A DNA stretch of 64,000 nucleotides from Paenimyroides tangerinum (GTDB lineage: Bacteria > Bacteroidota > Bacteroidia > Flavobacteriales > Flavobacteriaceae), in NCBI RefSeq assembly GCF_003865405.1, contig NZ_RQVQ01000013.1, positions 1-64,000 of the forward strand. The letters are read 5' to 3'. The translations under genes and the position numbers were made by a program. A model generated the notes under the pieces. It saw nothing but the letters and a program-made list of their open reading frames with translations, did not search any database and was not told the DNA's origin. This document shows positions 56,193-64,000 of this stretch, piece by piece (position 1 is the stretch's first letter; each line of letters opens with the position of its first letter).

Positions 56193-57548
56193 TCAACTTC
56201 CACAACCGCTGCATCCACCACAGCTTCCACATGAAGTTCCACAAGATGTTCCACAAGATGAACATGAACCTGAATGATTTTTTTCGGTTATAAATTCTTC
56301 TGCAATTGGTTTAAATGTCCAGAGTAGGGCAGAAGAACCTAATAAAAAATAATCCCATTCTGATTCTTTTTTTTCTTTTGGAATTAAGTGATTCATATAA
56401 TATTTAGGAATAATGTTGGTCGAAACTTTTTTGACTAATCGATTTAAAAAGGAAATTGAATAAATAATCAAAAAAATGGTTAAAGTTATTATGATTAGAA
56501 TGTTTTTCGAATGTATCAAACCAGTTATAATTCTTGTGAATGCTAATAAAATCAAAACTGCAACAAACAGAAAGTTGATGTAAAAAAGTGAATTAAATTT
56601 TTTGGATTTAGTTATAAATTTTAAAACGGCATCCATGCTATTTCCAGTATTCGAAAAAATTGGTTTAAACTTTAAACGACTAATTAAATTCGAATAAGTA
56701 ATTGTTTTATTTTTCGGAAATAAACTTATAATTTGAAATGCCTCAATTGATTTTATTGGTTCGTTTTTCAAAAGTACAATTTGTCTATTATCTGTAATTT
56801 TGATTACATTTTCTTTTATTAATTCGTTAATCGAAACGTTTATTACATTTACTAAGTTTTGTTTTTTTAAATAAATAAGTTCGTTTGGACTTAATTCGTA
56901 AAGAAATGAAGTTTTGTCTATTTCAGAAATCAACTGATTTAGTTTGTTTTTATTGTAGATTTCTAGAACAAAAAACACCATAAAAGCCAATACAAAAAAT
57001 AGAAAAATAAAAGCGCTTCCTTCAATACGGACGTAAAATGGATTTAAGATAAAATATGCTGGAAAGATTGAAAATACAAATGCTATAATACCAAAATTGA
57101 TAAAAGTTCGAAGTTTGTATTTTGCTTTTTCAAGATTTAGACTTTCGAACATATTGTTGAATTTCCAGATGTTTTCTGGTTGAATACCAAACTCCTTTTC
57201 ATACAAAATTTTAGTTTGTTCTTTTGCTTGTTTGAATTTTTCGAAATCTTCTTTATTGTGTGTTGAAGGAATGTGCTGAATTTGCTTTCCTAAAATTTCA
57301 CAGAATTTATAATACGATTTTGTGAAAATCAAATGTTGATGCCAAACAACATCCACAGTTTCTGATGGAGAAACCATAGTGTTTGAAATAGCAGCTAGAA
57401 ACATAAATTTTTTATATTCTAGAATTGCATCAGTTGTAAACTTTTTTGTCCAAAAATTTTCTTTAGCAAGTCGAGTTGTAAATCCATATTCGCTATGTGG
57501 ATAATCAAAATCAAATGCTAAAATTCTATTCCAAAGTTCTTGATTCAT
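56193..57548 (-). CDS. Membrane protein with GRDP-like domain and Cys/Gly-rich tail (TIGR04222-like)
   Basis: This 451-residue protein starts with a glycine-rich-domain-protein-like (DUF1399) region: VDVVWHQHLIFTKSYYKFCE has the conserved WHxH and FC. A TIGR04222-like portion follows with a membrane part: about residues 148-165 and 175-195 (IEGSAFIFLFFVLAFMVFFV), then helices about 318-370. The end is a run of Cys and Gly (HSGSCSSCGTSCGTSCGSCG), nine cysteines in 23 residues. This could bind metal or be crosslinked at the membrane. It lies in the accessory block, and the combination has no assigned role. Confidence 0.75.
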   Translation of the reverse strand: MNQELWNRILAFDFDYPHSEYGFTTRLAKENFWTKKFTTDAILEYKKFMFLAAISNTMVSPSETVDVVWHQHLIFTKSYYKFCEILGKQIQHIPSTHNKEDFEKFKQAKEQTKILYEKEFGIQPENIWKFNNMFESLNLEKAKYKLRTFINFGIIAFVFSIFPAYFILNPFYVRIEGSAFIFLFFVLAFMVFFVLEIYNKNKLNQLISEIDKTSFLYELSPNELIYLKKQNLVNVINVSINELIKENVIKITDNRQIVLLKNEPIKSIEAFQIISLFPKNKTITYSNLISRLKFKPIFSNTGNSMDAVLKFITKSKKFNSLFYINFLFVAVLILLAFTRIITGLIHSKNILIIITLTIFLIIYSISFLNRLVKKVSTNIIPKYYMNHLIPKEKKESEWDYFLLGSSALLWTFKPIAEEFITEKNHSGSCSSCGTSCGTSCGSCGGCSGCGS

Positions 57549-57584
57549 TTGTTTAAATTTTTTAATAGAATAATAAAAAACTAT

Positions 57585-57866
57585 TTATTTCAATTGTTTT
57601 AGATGTTCAAAAATTCGATTACCAAGATTTGAATCTCCAACAAAATCATCCCAATGTGAAGTTGGTGCAAACCAAATCCATAATTCATCAATTACAGAAT
57701 CATCGCCATTTTCAAATCGTGAAATTGTTTCAGATAAAGTTTTGTGGAATGTTTCCGCAGAACTAAACGAACCTGAATATCCTCCAGTGAATTGAGATGT
57801 AATTTGTTCGGCTTGTTTCAAATCCTGAATCAAAATATTTTTGATTTGTGTTTTTTTGATTTGCAT
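57585..57866 (-). CDS. Small cytosolic protein, unknown
   Basis: I use ATG 57866 (MQIKKTQIK), giving 93 residues. A longer start at 57917 runs into the terminator at 57907 and would add a hydrophobic stretch with no match. FTGGYSGSFSSAETFHKTLS, DELWIWFAPTSHWDDFVGD and NLGNRIFEHLKQ are conserved-looking. I recall the WDD-x-VG and GNRIFE pattern from scattered bacterial small proteins of no known function, so it may be an old conserved family. Confidence 0.72.
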   Translation of the reverse strand: MQIKKTQIKNILIQDLKQAEQITSQFTGGYSGSFSSAETFHKTLSETISRFENGDDSVIDELWIWFAPTSHWDDFVGDSNLGNRIFEHLKQLK

Positions 57867-57906
57867 TTTAGTAAAATTGATTATTAAATATAATATAATT
57901 TTAACA

Positions 57907-57936
57907 AAAAAAAGCACTTCGATTTGAAGTACTTTC
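57907..57936 (-). terminator. Terminator, GAAGTGCTT type 1
   Basis: AAGTACTTC and GAAGTGCTT pair across a five-base loop with a T run on the minus strand. It ends the gene at 57960. The same sequence type recurs at 59115 and 60701. Confidence 0.82.
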
Positions 57937-57959
57937 TAAGTTTTTTTGTTTGAATCTGT

Positions 57960-58529
57960 TTATTCGAATAATTCTGCAGGAATAATCTTTTTGAGAATAT
58001 CTTCCATTTTTGGATTATCTACAACTATAAATTTCCAATTTTCTCCATTATCTGTAGAGCTAGCAATGATTTTTTTTCGAGTATTTATTTTATAAAAGTC
58101 TGTTTTTTCGTCATAAGTTACATTTCCTTCACCAAATTTGATTTCAAAATTTGCCTTTAATAAAAAGATATTCTCTTTAGTAGCTTCCATATCCTTGAAT
58201 TTCATTTCAATTGGACTTATGATATTCATTTTGGCATAATCGATATTATCAATTCTAGTAATATCTCCAACTTCAATATTTGTAGGAAGATTCATTTTAT
58301 ATTCAATATTAGGCATGTTATAAACCATTTCTAATAAAGATTTCATTTGTGTTCTTGTGAAAATTTCAAACAGCTTTGGATTTGAAAATTCGATCGCTTC
58401 ATCAATTTTTTTATCGATGATAAGATTTGTGTAGTTTACAAAATCAGTTTCTATTTTTTCAGATGAAGTTTGAGCAATTGTTGAATTGAAAAACATTAAG
58501 GATAAACCTAATAAAATATATTTTTTCAT
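57960..58529 (-). CDS. Secreted protein of unknown function
   Basis: I use ATG 58529 (MKKYILLGLS), giving 189 residues with a clear signal peptide (1-20, IAQ). The mature part is helical and then beta-rich: TDFVNYTNLIIDKKIDEAIE, LFEIFTRTQMKSLLEMVYNM, MKFKDMEATKENIFLLKANF and the end DILKKIIPAELF. The DNGENWKFIVVD segment looks like a closing beta strand. I do not recognise the family, though the shape resembles DUF3828/SnoaL-like secreted domains. It has its own terminator at 57907 and lies in the accessory block. Confidence 0.7.
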   Translation of the reverse strand: MKKYILLGLSLMFFNSTIAQTSSEKIETDFVNYTNLIIDKKIDEAIEFSNPKLFEIFTRTQMKSLLEMVYNMPNIEYKMNLPTNIEVGDITRIDNIDYAKMNIISPIEMKFKDMEATKENIFLLKANFEIKFGEGNVTYDEKTDFYKINTRKKIIASSTDNGENWKFIVVDNPKMEDILKKIIPAELFE

Positions 58530-58589
58530 TATTTTTTCGAGCAAATATAGAAACTAAGATTGTTCTATAAAAGTTTATGTTGTTTTTGT

Positions 58590-59081
58590 TTATTTAATTT
58601 TCTCAAAATCAAAAGCAATTTCCATATCCGAATTACTAATTTTCGCTTTTAAATTTTTACCTTCAAACCAATATTCGATTTTTTTAGGAAAATCGTTTAA
58701 TTCATTTTCACAAATAAAAGAATGATTATCAATTTGAGTAAGTTTGAAAACAGTTGCTTGTGGTTCTGATGGTATAGAAACAGATACATTCCATTGATTA
58801 TTTTGTTTGACAAGTTGCATTTTTTCTTGACTTATTGTATCACCGTTTTTCAAAGTAAAACCAACACCTTGATATTCGGTTTCATTTATTTTTTGCCAAC
58901 TTTCAAAAGTTTCATTTCCTGCTTCATCGTTTAATCGTTTCCAATTTCCTAGTAACCAATCAAAATTTTCAGAAGTTTTGATTTCTGATTTGTTTGTAGA
59001 TTCTGTTTCTTTGGTTTCATTTGTTTTGTTCGTACAAGATAAAATTAAAGTTGTACAAAGTAGAAAGAATATTTTTTTCAT
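58590..59081 (-). CDS. DUF6265-like lipoprotein
   Basis: This 163-residue lipoprotein has a lipobox (LILSC, Cys16). A threonine- and lysine-rich linker precedes DWLLGNWKRLNDEAGNETFE, SWQKINETEYQGVGFTLKNG and the DTISQEKM segment. This is the W-x2-G-x-W...E-x-W...G-x-G pattern that I associate with DUF6265, a small beta-barrel family. The end is beta (NLKAKISNSDMEIAFDF). Ligand unknown. The gene starts 80 bases past the next gene's end, with the terminator at 59115 between them. Confidence 0.78.
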   Translation of the reverse strand: MKKIFFLLCTTLILSCTNKTNETKETESTNKSEIKTSENFDWLLGNWKRLNDEAGNETFESWQKINETEYQGVGFTLKNGDTISQEKMQLVKQNNQWNVSVSIPSEPQATVFKLTQIDNHSFICENELNDFPKKIEYWFEGKNLKAKISNSDMEIAFDFEKIK

Positions 59082-59114
59082 TGGTTTTAAGTTTTAGAAA
59101 TTGAAATTAAAGAT

Positions 59115-59146
59115 ACAAAAAAAAGCACCTTATTAAAAAGTGCTTC
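59115..59146 (-). terminator. Terminator, GAAGTGCTT type 2
   Basis: AAGCACTT and AAGGTGCTT pair with a T run on the minus strand. It ends the DUF1266 gene at 59163. Confidence 0.75.
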
Positions 59147-59162
59147 TTAGGATTGGATTTAT

Positions 59163-59876
59163 TTAAATGTATGTTTTGTTTTTAAGCGGACTATTTTCGT
59201 TAGATAACAAATCATTTGCAATCGAAATCATTCCAGTGTTATTTGCTGCGCCCCAAATTGCTCTTCCTAAAATGTAACTTGTTGTGTATTCTTTCCAAGT
59301 GTTGCAATATTTTTTTAGTTCAGAATAGCATCTATCCAAGAATTCAATTAGTTCTACTTTGTTAAGATAACCCAAATCATAAAAACATCTTGCTAAAAAA
59401 GCTGCTCTTCCGATATTCCAACCGCTATCTTTTATATGTGTTAATTCTGCTGGATCATTGATAACTTTATATTCAATTAATTCGGGTACCACTTTTTTCA
59501 ACTCACGATAAAATTCTAAATAATGGTCAAAAATTTCTTGATTGTTTGGAAGCTTAGATTTTAAAATATCTACATAATTGCTCGAATTGTTGAATGCCAT
59601 AAAAACGACATTCATGTTTTCGTCATCGTTTTTGTAAAGTAAACTTTCTAAGGTCTCAATAGCTTTCGCTTTATCAAAAATGTGCCATGCATCTTCAACA
59701 ATTTTTTTAATATCTGATTTGTTTAGACCTGTTTCATACGAATTTAAGTAAGCTGTTTGTTGTTCAGCATACATTGAACTCGTTAATAAATGATCTAAAG
59801 GAGTTCCGTTTACTGCGTTTTCCTTATTCATTCGAATACTTTTTAACGCATTGAAAAATTTTGAAAAAAATCCCAT
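59163..59876 (-). CDS. DUF1266-family protein
   Basis: This 237-residue cytosolic protein has the DUF1266 (YbeU/YbeR) pattern: DSGWNIGRAAFLARCFYDLG, YLNKVELIEFLDRCYSELKK and TWKEYTTSYILGRAIWG, where GRAxxLAR and the later GRAxWG are the hallmarks. The N-terminal is helical (MGFFSKFFNALKSIRMNKE). Function unknown; in enteric bacteria such genes lie beside polymorphic effector/immunity genes. Here it lies among unknown proteins, 9 bases after the gene at 59886. Confidence 0.82.
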   Translation of the reverse strand: MGFFSKFFNALKSIRMNKENAVNGTPLDHLLTSSMYAEQQTAYLNSYETGLNKSDIKKIVEDAWHIFDKAKAIETLESLLYKNDDENMNVVFMAFNNSSNYVDILKSKLPNNQEIFDHYLEFYRELKKVVPELIEYKVINDPAELTHIKDSGWNIGRAAFLARCFYDLGYLNKVELIEFLDRCYSELKKYCNTWKEYTTSYILGRAIWGAANNTGMISIANDLLSNENSPLKNKTYI

Positions 59877-59885
59877 ATTAAAATT

Positions 59886-60584
59886 TTAAGTAGTTTTTAA
59901 ATTTGGAAATTTATTCTGAAGTACATCCACGAATTTTTCTCCAACAACTTGATATTTTGCTCTTGTTCTCAATTGTTTTTCTAAATTCAAAGCATCAACC
60001 GGATTTACAACATAATTTAATCGGTCATGAATTTCAAGTGTAATTGGACTTCCTTCTAAATCAATCGTAATTAGATGTGTTTTTGGTAAATATTCTTCGG
60101 AAGATTTGGAATAAACTCCTAAAGTTGATTTTAAAATCCCACCATATTCTAGTTTTGCTTTTTCAATATTGAAATAATCAAATACAATATGTTCATCTAA
60201 TTCACCTGAAGAATTTGTAGTAAAAAAGTGCAAATCGTTTTCGCTTAAAACCCAAAAACAATCCGTTTCTACTTTGATAAGTCTAACACCAACAGCAGAA
60301 AGTGCAACCTTTTTTATACCATCCGCGATGTGTTCTTCTACTTTGCTTGCAAGAGATTGAGGAACTGAGGCAGAAGTAAAAGCATCAATCGGTTTTCCTT
60401 TCATCCATTGTTTTAGTTTAGAATAATCTGAGTTTAAAAGTTCTTGTTTGTATTGGTCGTATTTTGTCCGTTCTGTATCGATATTGATTTCTGACTGAAC
60501 GGCTTTGTGTTTCTTATTCATAAAAATCATAAAAGCTATACCGCCAATTACGACTACTACTGGAACTATAAATAATGGATTCAT
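59886..60584 (-). CDS. Membrane-anchored protein of unknown function
   Basis: This 232-residue protein has one N-terminal membrane helix (about 3-22, LFIVPVVVVIGGIAFMIFM) and a cytosolic or periplasmic mixed domain: WMKGKPIDAFTSASVPQSLA, AVGVRLIKVETDCFWVLSEN and LGVYSKSSEEYLPKTHLITI. I do not recognise the family. It precedes the DUF1266 gene by 9 bases; the pair likely forms one transcript. The beta-rich middle could be PH-like, but the sequence alone does not settle it. Confidence 0.7.
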   Translation of the reverse strand: MNPLFIVPVVVVIGGIAFMIFMNKKHKAVQSEINIDTERTKYDQYKQELLNSDYSKLKQWMKGKPIDAFTSASVPQSLASKVEEHIADGIKKVALSAVGVRLIKVETDCFWVLSENDLHFFTTNSSGELDEHIVFDYFNIEKAKLEYGGILKSTLGVYSKSSEEYLPKTHLITIDLEGSPITLEIHDRLNYVVNPVDALNLEKQLRTRAKYQVVGEKFVDVLQNKFPNLKTT

Positions 60585-60700
60585 AAATTAATTTATATGT
60601 GATTATTAAATTTCAAATCTAAATTAATTTAAATTATGTTAAAACAAAACTATTTTTCATTTTAATTGTTAAAAAGAAATGTTTGTTGTTTGTTTTGTGT

Positions 60701-60731
60701 AAAAAAAAGCACTTCGAGTTGAAGTGCTTTT
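60701..60731 (-). terminator. Terminator, GAAGTGCTT type 3
   Basis: AAAAGCACTTC and GAAGTGCTTTT form a perfect 11-bp stem around GAGTT with a long run of T on the minus strand. It ends the pair of acidic genes at 60735. Confidence 0.85.
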
Positions 60732-60734
60732 AGT

Positions 60735-61355
60735 TTATTCTTCAGAATCTAATTCTAAAATATTTTGTAAACGAGTTAAATAACTTTGTGCAATTTCTTG
60801 TTTTTCGTTTTGCAATTTCAAAGTTAACACATCGTGTTCTTTATTTTTTGCATCCATTTTACCTAATTCGGCATATACATAATGATTGAAAAAGGCGTTA
60901 TTACTTAAATCAGAAGCATTTTCTTGATAATCGTAAACTGGAATTTTAAGAATGTTTAATAATTCATCTAAATCGATTTCGTTATTATCAAATTTTTTGA
61001 ACGCATTTTCAATAAACCTTTCATTTTCTGTAAAACTATAATGTGTTTCATAAGGTTTTACAAATCGTAAAGTTTTGTCTTCAATGAAATCCTCCCAAGC
61101 TTCAATTTTCGATAAATCGTAATCAATATACTGGTCAAATAAATTTTGATGTAATTGTAATTCTTCAACAAATTCTTCATACACAAAAACTTCTTCTTCT
61201 TTACATTTTCCGTGAACAGCTCTAAACTGAAATTCTTTCAATAAATCTAAAGCACGGTTAACATACGAAATCGGATTTTTGTGCTTTATCACACCTTGAT
61301 AATTTTCAGTAAATTCGTTGAACGAATTATAAAAGTCATCAGTTTCTCCCCACAT
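60735..61355 (-). CDS. Acidic protein, paralog B
   Basis: This 206-residue cytosolic, highly acidic and helical protein has no signal peptide. It aligns with the next upstream gene over most of its length: FVYEEFVEELQLHQNLFDQY, PYETHYSFTENERFIENAFK (compare YTHYSFTEVEEIIEQMFD) and FNHYVYAELGKMD (compare YNYFIYDELQDIE). So the two come from a tandem duplication. The start is 1 base past the partner's end. No family is recognised. Confidence 0.75.
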   Translation of the reverse strand: MWGETDDFYNSFNEFTENYQGVIKHKNPISYVNRALDLLKEFQFRAVHGKCKEEEVFVYEEFVEELQLHQNLFDQYIDYDLSKIEAWEDFIEDKTLRFVKPYETHYSFTENERFIENAFKKFDNNEIDLDELLNILKIPVYDYQENASDLSNNAFFNHYVYAELGKMDAKNKEHDVLTLKLQNEKQEIAQSYLTRLQNILELDSEE

Positions 61356-61356
61356 A

Positions 61357-61953
61357 TTATTTTTTACTTTTTAATTTTTGTTCAAACTTATCGTGTAAAA
61401 TTTTCTTTTCTTCACGTAAAGTTACAATAGCTTTTTCAAGTTTTTCTTCATCTTCGATATCTTGCAATTCGTCATAAATAAAATAATTGTATTGCATATT
61501 ATCCTCTAAATATTCGATATGAAATAGATAGTCTTCTAAAATATAAACCAATTCTTCTTTTAGCTCATCTTGAGATTCTTTGATGTTTTTGATTTCATCG
61601 AACATTTGTTCAATAATTTCTTCAACTTCAGTAAAACTATAATGCGTATAAACGGGTTCTAAATTTTCGATTTCATCGTTTGCAACCAAAGCTTCAAAAG
61701 ATTTAATTGTACTGAAAGCAAACGATTGATGTTCTTTTAAAACCGAATCGAATTTTAAAATTTCTAACATAAAATCTTCATAAACTTTTTTCAAGTCCGA
61801 AGCGTTTTCGTTAGTTGCATTGTTTTTGAATTCTTTAATTAACAATAAAGTATCGTTAGAAAAATTCACAGGAAAATCTTCAATTGTTTCTGCCTGATAA
61901 TTTTCGTGGAAGTTTTCAATGATGTCGATGATTTCGTTAATTTCTTGATTCAT
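61357..61953 (-). CDS. Acidic protein, paralog A
   Basis: This 198-residue protein is glutamate- and aspartate-rich and helical: EIIDIIENFHENYQAETIED, LKKVYEDFMLEILKFDSVLK, EPVYTHYSFTEVEEIIEQMF and NMQYNYFIYDELQDIEDEEK. The HYSFTE and NxFxYxEL landmarks are shared with the next gene. The acidity might mimic nucleic acid or help in binding a basic partner. Both genes lie in one transcript that ends at the terminator at 60701. Confidence 0.75.
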   Translation of the reverse strand: MNQEINEIIDIIENFHENYQAETIEDFPVNFSNDTLLLIKEFKNNATNENASDLKKVYEDFMLEILKFDSVLKEHQSFAFSTIKSFEALVANDEIENLEPVYTHYSFTEVEEIIEQMFDEIKNIKESQDELKEELVYILEDYLFHIEYLEDNMQYNYFIYDELQDIEDEEKLEKAIVTLREEKKILHDKFEQKLKSKK

Positions 61954-62026
61954 ACGTTTTGAATTTTAATTTATGATTTGCAAAGATATTGATTTAAAAG
62001 CTTATTTGGTTGAATTTGTTTTGAAA

Positions 62027-62818
62027 TTACAACTTCGTTTTGCGCATATCAAGTGGTCGTGAACCTGTGAATTCTTGAAAAGTATTACTAAAAGACCCCA
62101 AAGTTACATAGCCAACAGTGTTTGCAATTTCACTTACCGAAATGTCTGTTTTTAGTAATAATTCTATGGCTTTCACCATTCGTAAAGTTTTTAAATATTG
62201 AAGAAATGAAATGTGTAATTCAGTTTGGAAAAAACGAGACATTGAACGTTCACTTAAATTAAAATGTTCGCTTATTTGTTTTAACGTAAGAGCTTTTCCG
62301 AAGTGAATATCCAAATAATCTGTGATTTTTGTCATTCTAGGGTTGTCCGAAAAAGGCAATTGAAGTGGTAAATTTTTATTCTGAAAAGTAGGTAATATTT
62401 TTTTTAAGGCTTTCAGAAATACAAAATTATCATCTGAATCATCAACCATCTTTCCTGACCAAATCTCGGTATAATTAATCATTTCGGTCAGTAAATTATT
62501 AGAAATATAAATACCTAATTCGTTATAAAATGGATTGACATTATCATCTGTTGTATAAAAATATAAGGAATGAATTACAGTTGCTGAGTTGTTTAACCTT
62601 AAAATATGAGGCATTCCTTTTGGAATCCAAAAAAAATATCGAGCCGGAACAACGTGCGTAACATTATCAACAGTAATATACGCAATGCCACCATCAACAT
62701 AACTCAATTGACCTTTTGCGTGTTTGTGCTGTGGAAATCTTTTTTCCGATTTTTCGTGCATCACAAAAACGCCATTATCATTTGACTCAATTTCGTCTAA
62801 AATTTCAATTATATTCAT
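62027..62818 (-). CDS. AraC-family transcriptional regulator
   Basis: I use ATG 62818 (MNIIEILDEIES), giving 263 residues. The N-terminal cupin region reads HKHAKGQLSYVDGGIAYITV and PARYFFWIPKGMPHILRLN, the sensor fold. The C-terminal DNA-binding part shows LTLKQISEHFNLSERSMSRF and ISVSEIANTVGYVTLGSFSN, with FQEFTGSRPLDMRK as closing. The gene is divergent from a TolC-family gene (62932), so it probably controls that efflux system and itself. The inducer is unknown. Confidence 0.88.
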   Translation of the reverse strand: MNIIEILDEIESNDNGVFVMHEKSEKRFPQHKHAKGQLSYVDGGIAYITVDNVTHVVPARYFFWIPKGMPHILRLNNSATVIHSLYFYTTDDNVNPFYNELGIYISNNLLTEMINYTEIWSGKMVDDSDDNFVFLKALKKILPTFQNKNLPLQLPFSDNPRMTKITDYLDIHFGKALTLKQISEHFNLSERSMSRFFQTELHISFLQYLKTLRMVKAIELLLKTDISVSEIANTVGYVTLGSFSNTFQEFTGSRPLDMRKTKL

Positions 62819-62931
62819 ATAAAATGGAAAATGCAAATGTATAAAAAATGTCCGAAATCAATAAAAAATTGACTATTTAAGAAACACAAGAGATTCAACT
62901 GCTTTCTAATTTTGTCCAATATTTTAATGAA

Positions 62932-64000
62932 ATGAAATCGGGAATACTCGTTTGTTCTTTAGCCTTGATTTTATCAGGCTTTGATGTTGCTGCACAACAT
63001 TCGCAACATCCTTCAGCAATTGCTGATACTTTGTATTTATCTTTAAATGACGTTTGGGAACGAACCAATATTCAGAGCAAAGAAGTACAATTGCAAAACA
63101 CAGAATCAATGATTCGAAGTGAAAACGTTTTAGATGCAAAAGCTGAACGATTTCCTACTTTGAGTGTTTTTGCTAGCGTAGATAAGGCTACTAATATGCC
63201 AATTTATTCTAATGGTTTAAATCATAAACCCGAACAACACGATGTAATTCATACGTTGTATAATTCTGGTGCTTCGATGTATTTTAATTTATATGACGGA
63301 AATAAGCAAAATCTTAAAATTCAAGAGACCAAAATTTTAGATAAACGTGCTGCAATTGCAAAACAGCAAACGCAATCTGAAATGCGTTATAAAGCAGCTC
63401 AATTGTTTCTAGAATTACAAAAATCAATGATATTTAAAGAGGTTATCATCAATGATATTGCAGACCAAGAGAAACAATTACACGAAGTTCAACAGTATTA
63501 TAAAAATGGGGTAATTCTGAAGAGCGATGTTTTGCGTATTGAATTGGAGTTATCAAAACGTAAAATGTCTTTGATTCAAATTGAAAACGATATTTTAATT
63601 ACAAACCAACAATTGAGTTTTTATTTAGGTACGAATGAAAATAGTATTGTAATTCCTAAAAATGAATTGAGTTCTATCGAATCCGAAACTTATGAATATG
63701 CTTTGAACGTTGCTTTAGTTAATGCTTATAAGCAACAAATATCGGAACAGAATGTTGAATTAACTGAAATAGGAATTAAAAAGGTGAAAGCAAATGTTCG
63801 TCCATCTTTAGGACTTACTGGGAGTTTTACTTTTGCAAATCCACAGATTTTCTTATATCCATATAATGACAGTTGGTATACTTTAGGTTTGGTTGGTTTG
63901 AAGGCTTCCTTTCCAATCTCGTCTTTGTATCACAATACGCATAAGTTGAAGAAAGCAAAATTAGAATTAGAAAAAGAAGAAATTGCGCATCATCACATCA
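62932..64000 (+). CDS. TolC-family outer-membrane channel (runs off window)
   Basis: This open frame starts at ATG 62932 and runs through the window end, giving 356 residues. A signal peptide (MKSGILVCSLALILSGFDVAAQ) is followed by a histidine-rich segment (QHSQHPSA), then long coiled helices: VWERTNIQSKEVQLQNTESM, RSENVLDAKAERFPTLSVFA, LFLELQKSMIFKEVIIND and VKANVRPSLGLTGSFTFA. This is the alpha-helical tunnel layout of TolC/OprM exit ducts. The divergent AraC gene suggests regulated efflux; the pump partners should lie beyond 64000. A TAATTTTG box (62907-62914) may be the -7 element. Confidence 0.88.
   Translation, partial: MKSGILVCSLALILSGFDVAAQHSQHPSAIADTLYLSLNDVWERTNIQSKEVQLQNTESMIRSENVLDAKAERFPTLSVFASVDKATNMPIYSNGLNHKPEQHDVIHTLYNSGASMYFNLYDGNKQNLKIQETKILDKRAAIAKQQTQSEMRYKAAQLFLELQKSMIFKEVIINDIADQEKQLHEVQQYYKNGVILKSDVLRIELELSKRKMSLIQIENDILITNQQLSFYLGTNENSIVIPKNELSSIESETYEYALNVALVNAYKQQISEQNVELTEIGIKKVKANVRPSLGLTGSFTFANPQIFLYPYNDSWYTLGLVGLKASFPISSLYHNTHKLKKAKLELEKEEIAHHHI

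Noticed and set aside
57867..57917. Longer N-terminus for the small gene at 57585
   Set aside because: It overlaps the terminator of the upstream gene, and the extra residues look like read-through of a T-rich region.
1..64000. Prophage, integron or insertion sequence
   Set aside because: No integrase, transposase, phage structural gene or attachment repeat was seen in either strand.

Overview
The window is a low-GC chromosomal segment of a member of the Bacteroidota, most likely family Flavobacteriaceae (Flavobacterium or a close relative). The signs are AT-rich coding sequence, promoters of the TTTG-N18/19-TAnnTTTG type, almost no Shine-Dalgarno sites, a type IX secretion sorting domain (21874-23370), a bacillithiol gene (bshA), and several small protein families that I know mainly from Flavobacteriia. 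Most of the window is conserved housekeeping chromosome. No prophage, integrase, transposase, rRNA or CRISPR array was seen.

Layout. 1-1520: a 5' fragment of a secreted protein, a repeat-bearing intergenic region and an AraC regulator. 1819-3816: DUF1684, TatD-like hydrolase and TcdA in one direction. 4009-17738: two giant alpha-2-macroglobulin (A2M) genes, both on the minus strand, with matching flanks and separated by a 1.1 kb spacer full of palindromic repeats. 17909-19007: prfB with its programmed +1 frameshift. 19098-21786: small membrane and lipoprotein genes, then a tight ftsY / lipoprotein / DUF721 operon. 21874-26871: a T9SS substrate, an unknown secreted protein, idi, a PTPS/QueD-like enzyme, manA and a small helical protein. 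26951-27410: five tandem tRNA-Thr(UGU) genes. 27549-33208: CCC-motif and DUF2752 membrane proteins, an Smr protein, an unknown protein, RidA and LptD. 33320-43082: an envelope and redox run with an amidase, an MCE protein, two HdrC/HdrB-like Fe-S proteins, a GH3/class C beta-lactamase-like fusion and bshA. 43112-53154: a small barrel protein, NhaC, FabG, CvfB-like and HopJ-family proteins, Pit phosphate transporter with DUF47 partner, an acyl-CoA carboxylase beta subunit and an MFS exporter. 53239-54736: two tandem-duplicated outer-membrane barrel genes.

54796-61953 differs from the rest. It is a minus-strand run of about ten small secreted, membrane or acidic proteins of unknown function, with two decayed genes and repeated look-alike terminators. 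It reads as a lineage-specific accessory block. The window closes with an AraC regulator divergent from a TolC-type outer-membrane channel gene that runs off the end.

Most notable points: (a) the A2M pair, in which a carboxypeptidase-regulatory-like beta domain, and in one copy a short SusC-plug-like motif, sits where the protease bait region of A2M normally lies; (b) the flank repeats and hairpin-rich spacer of the pair; (c) prfB recoding; (d) the five-copy tRNA-Thr array; (e) the accessory block with its in-frame-stop lipoprotein and frameshifted remnant. Nothing here is proven to be a new system; the A2M locus is the best candidate for something not described in detail.
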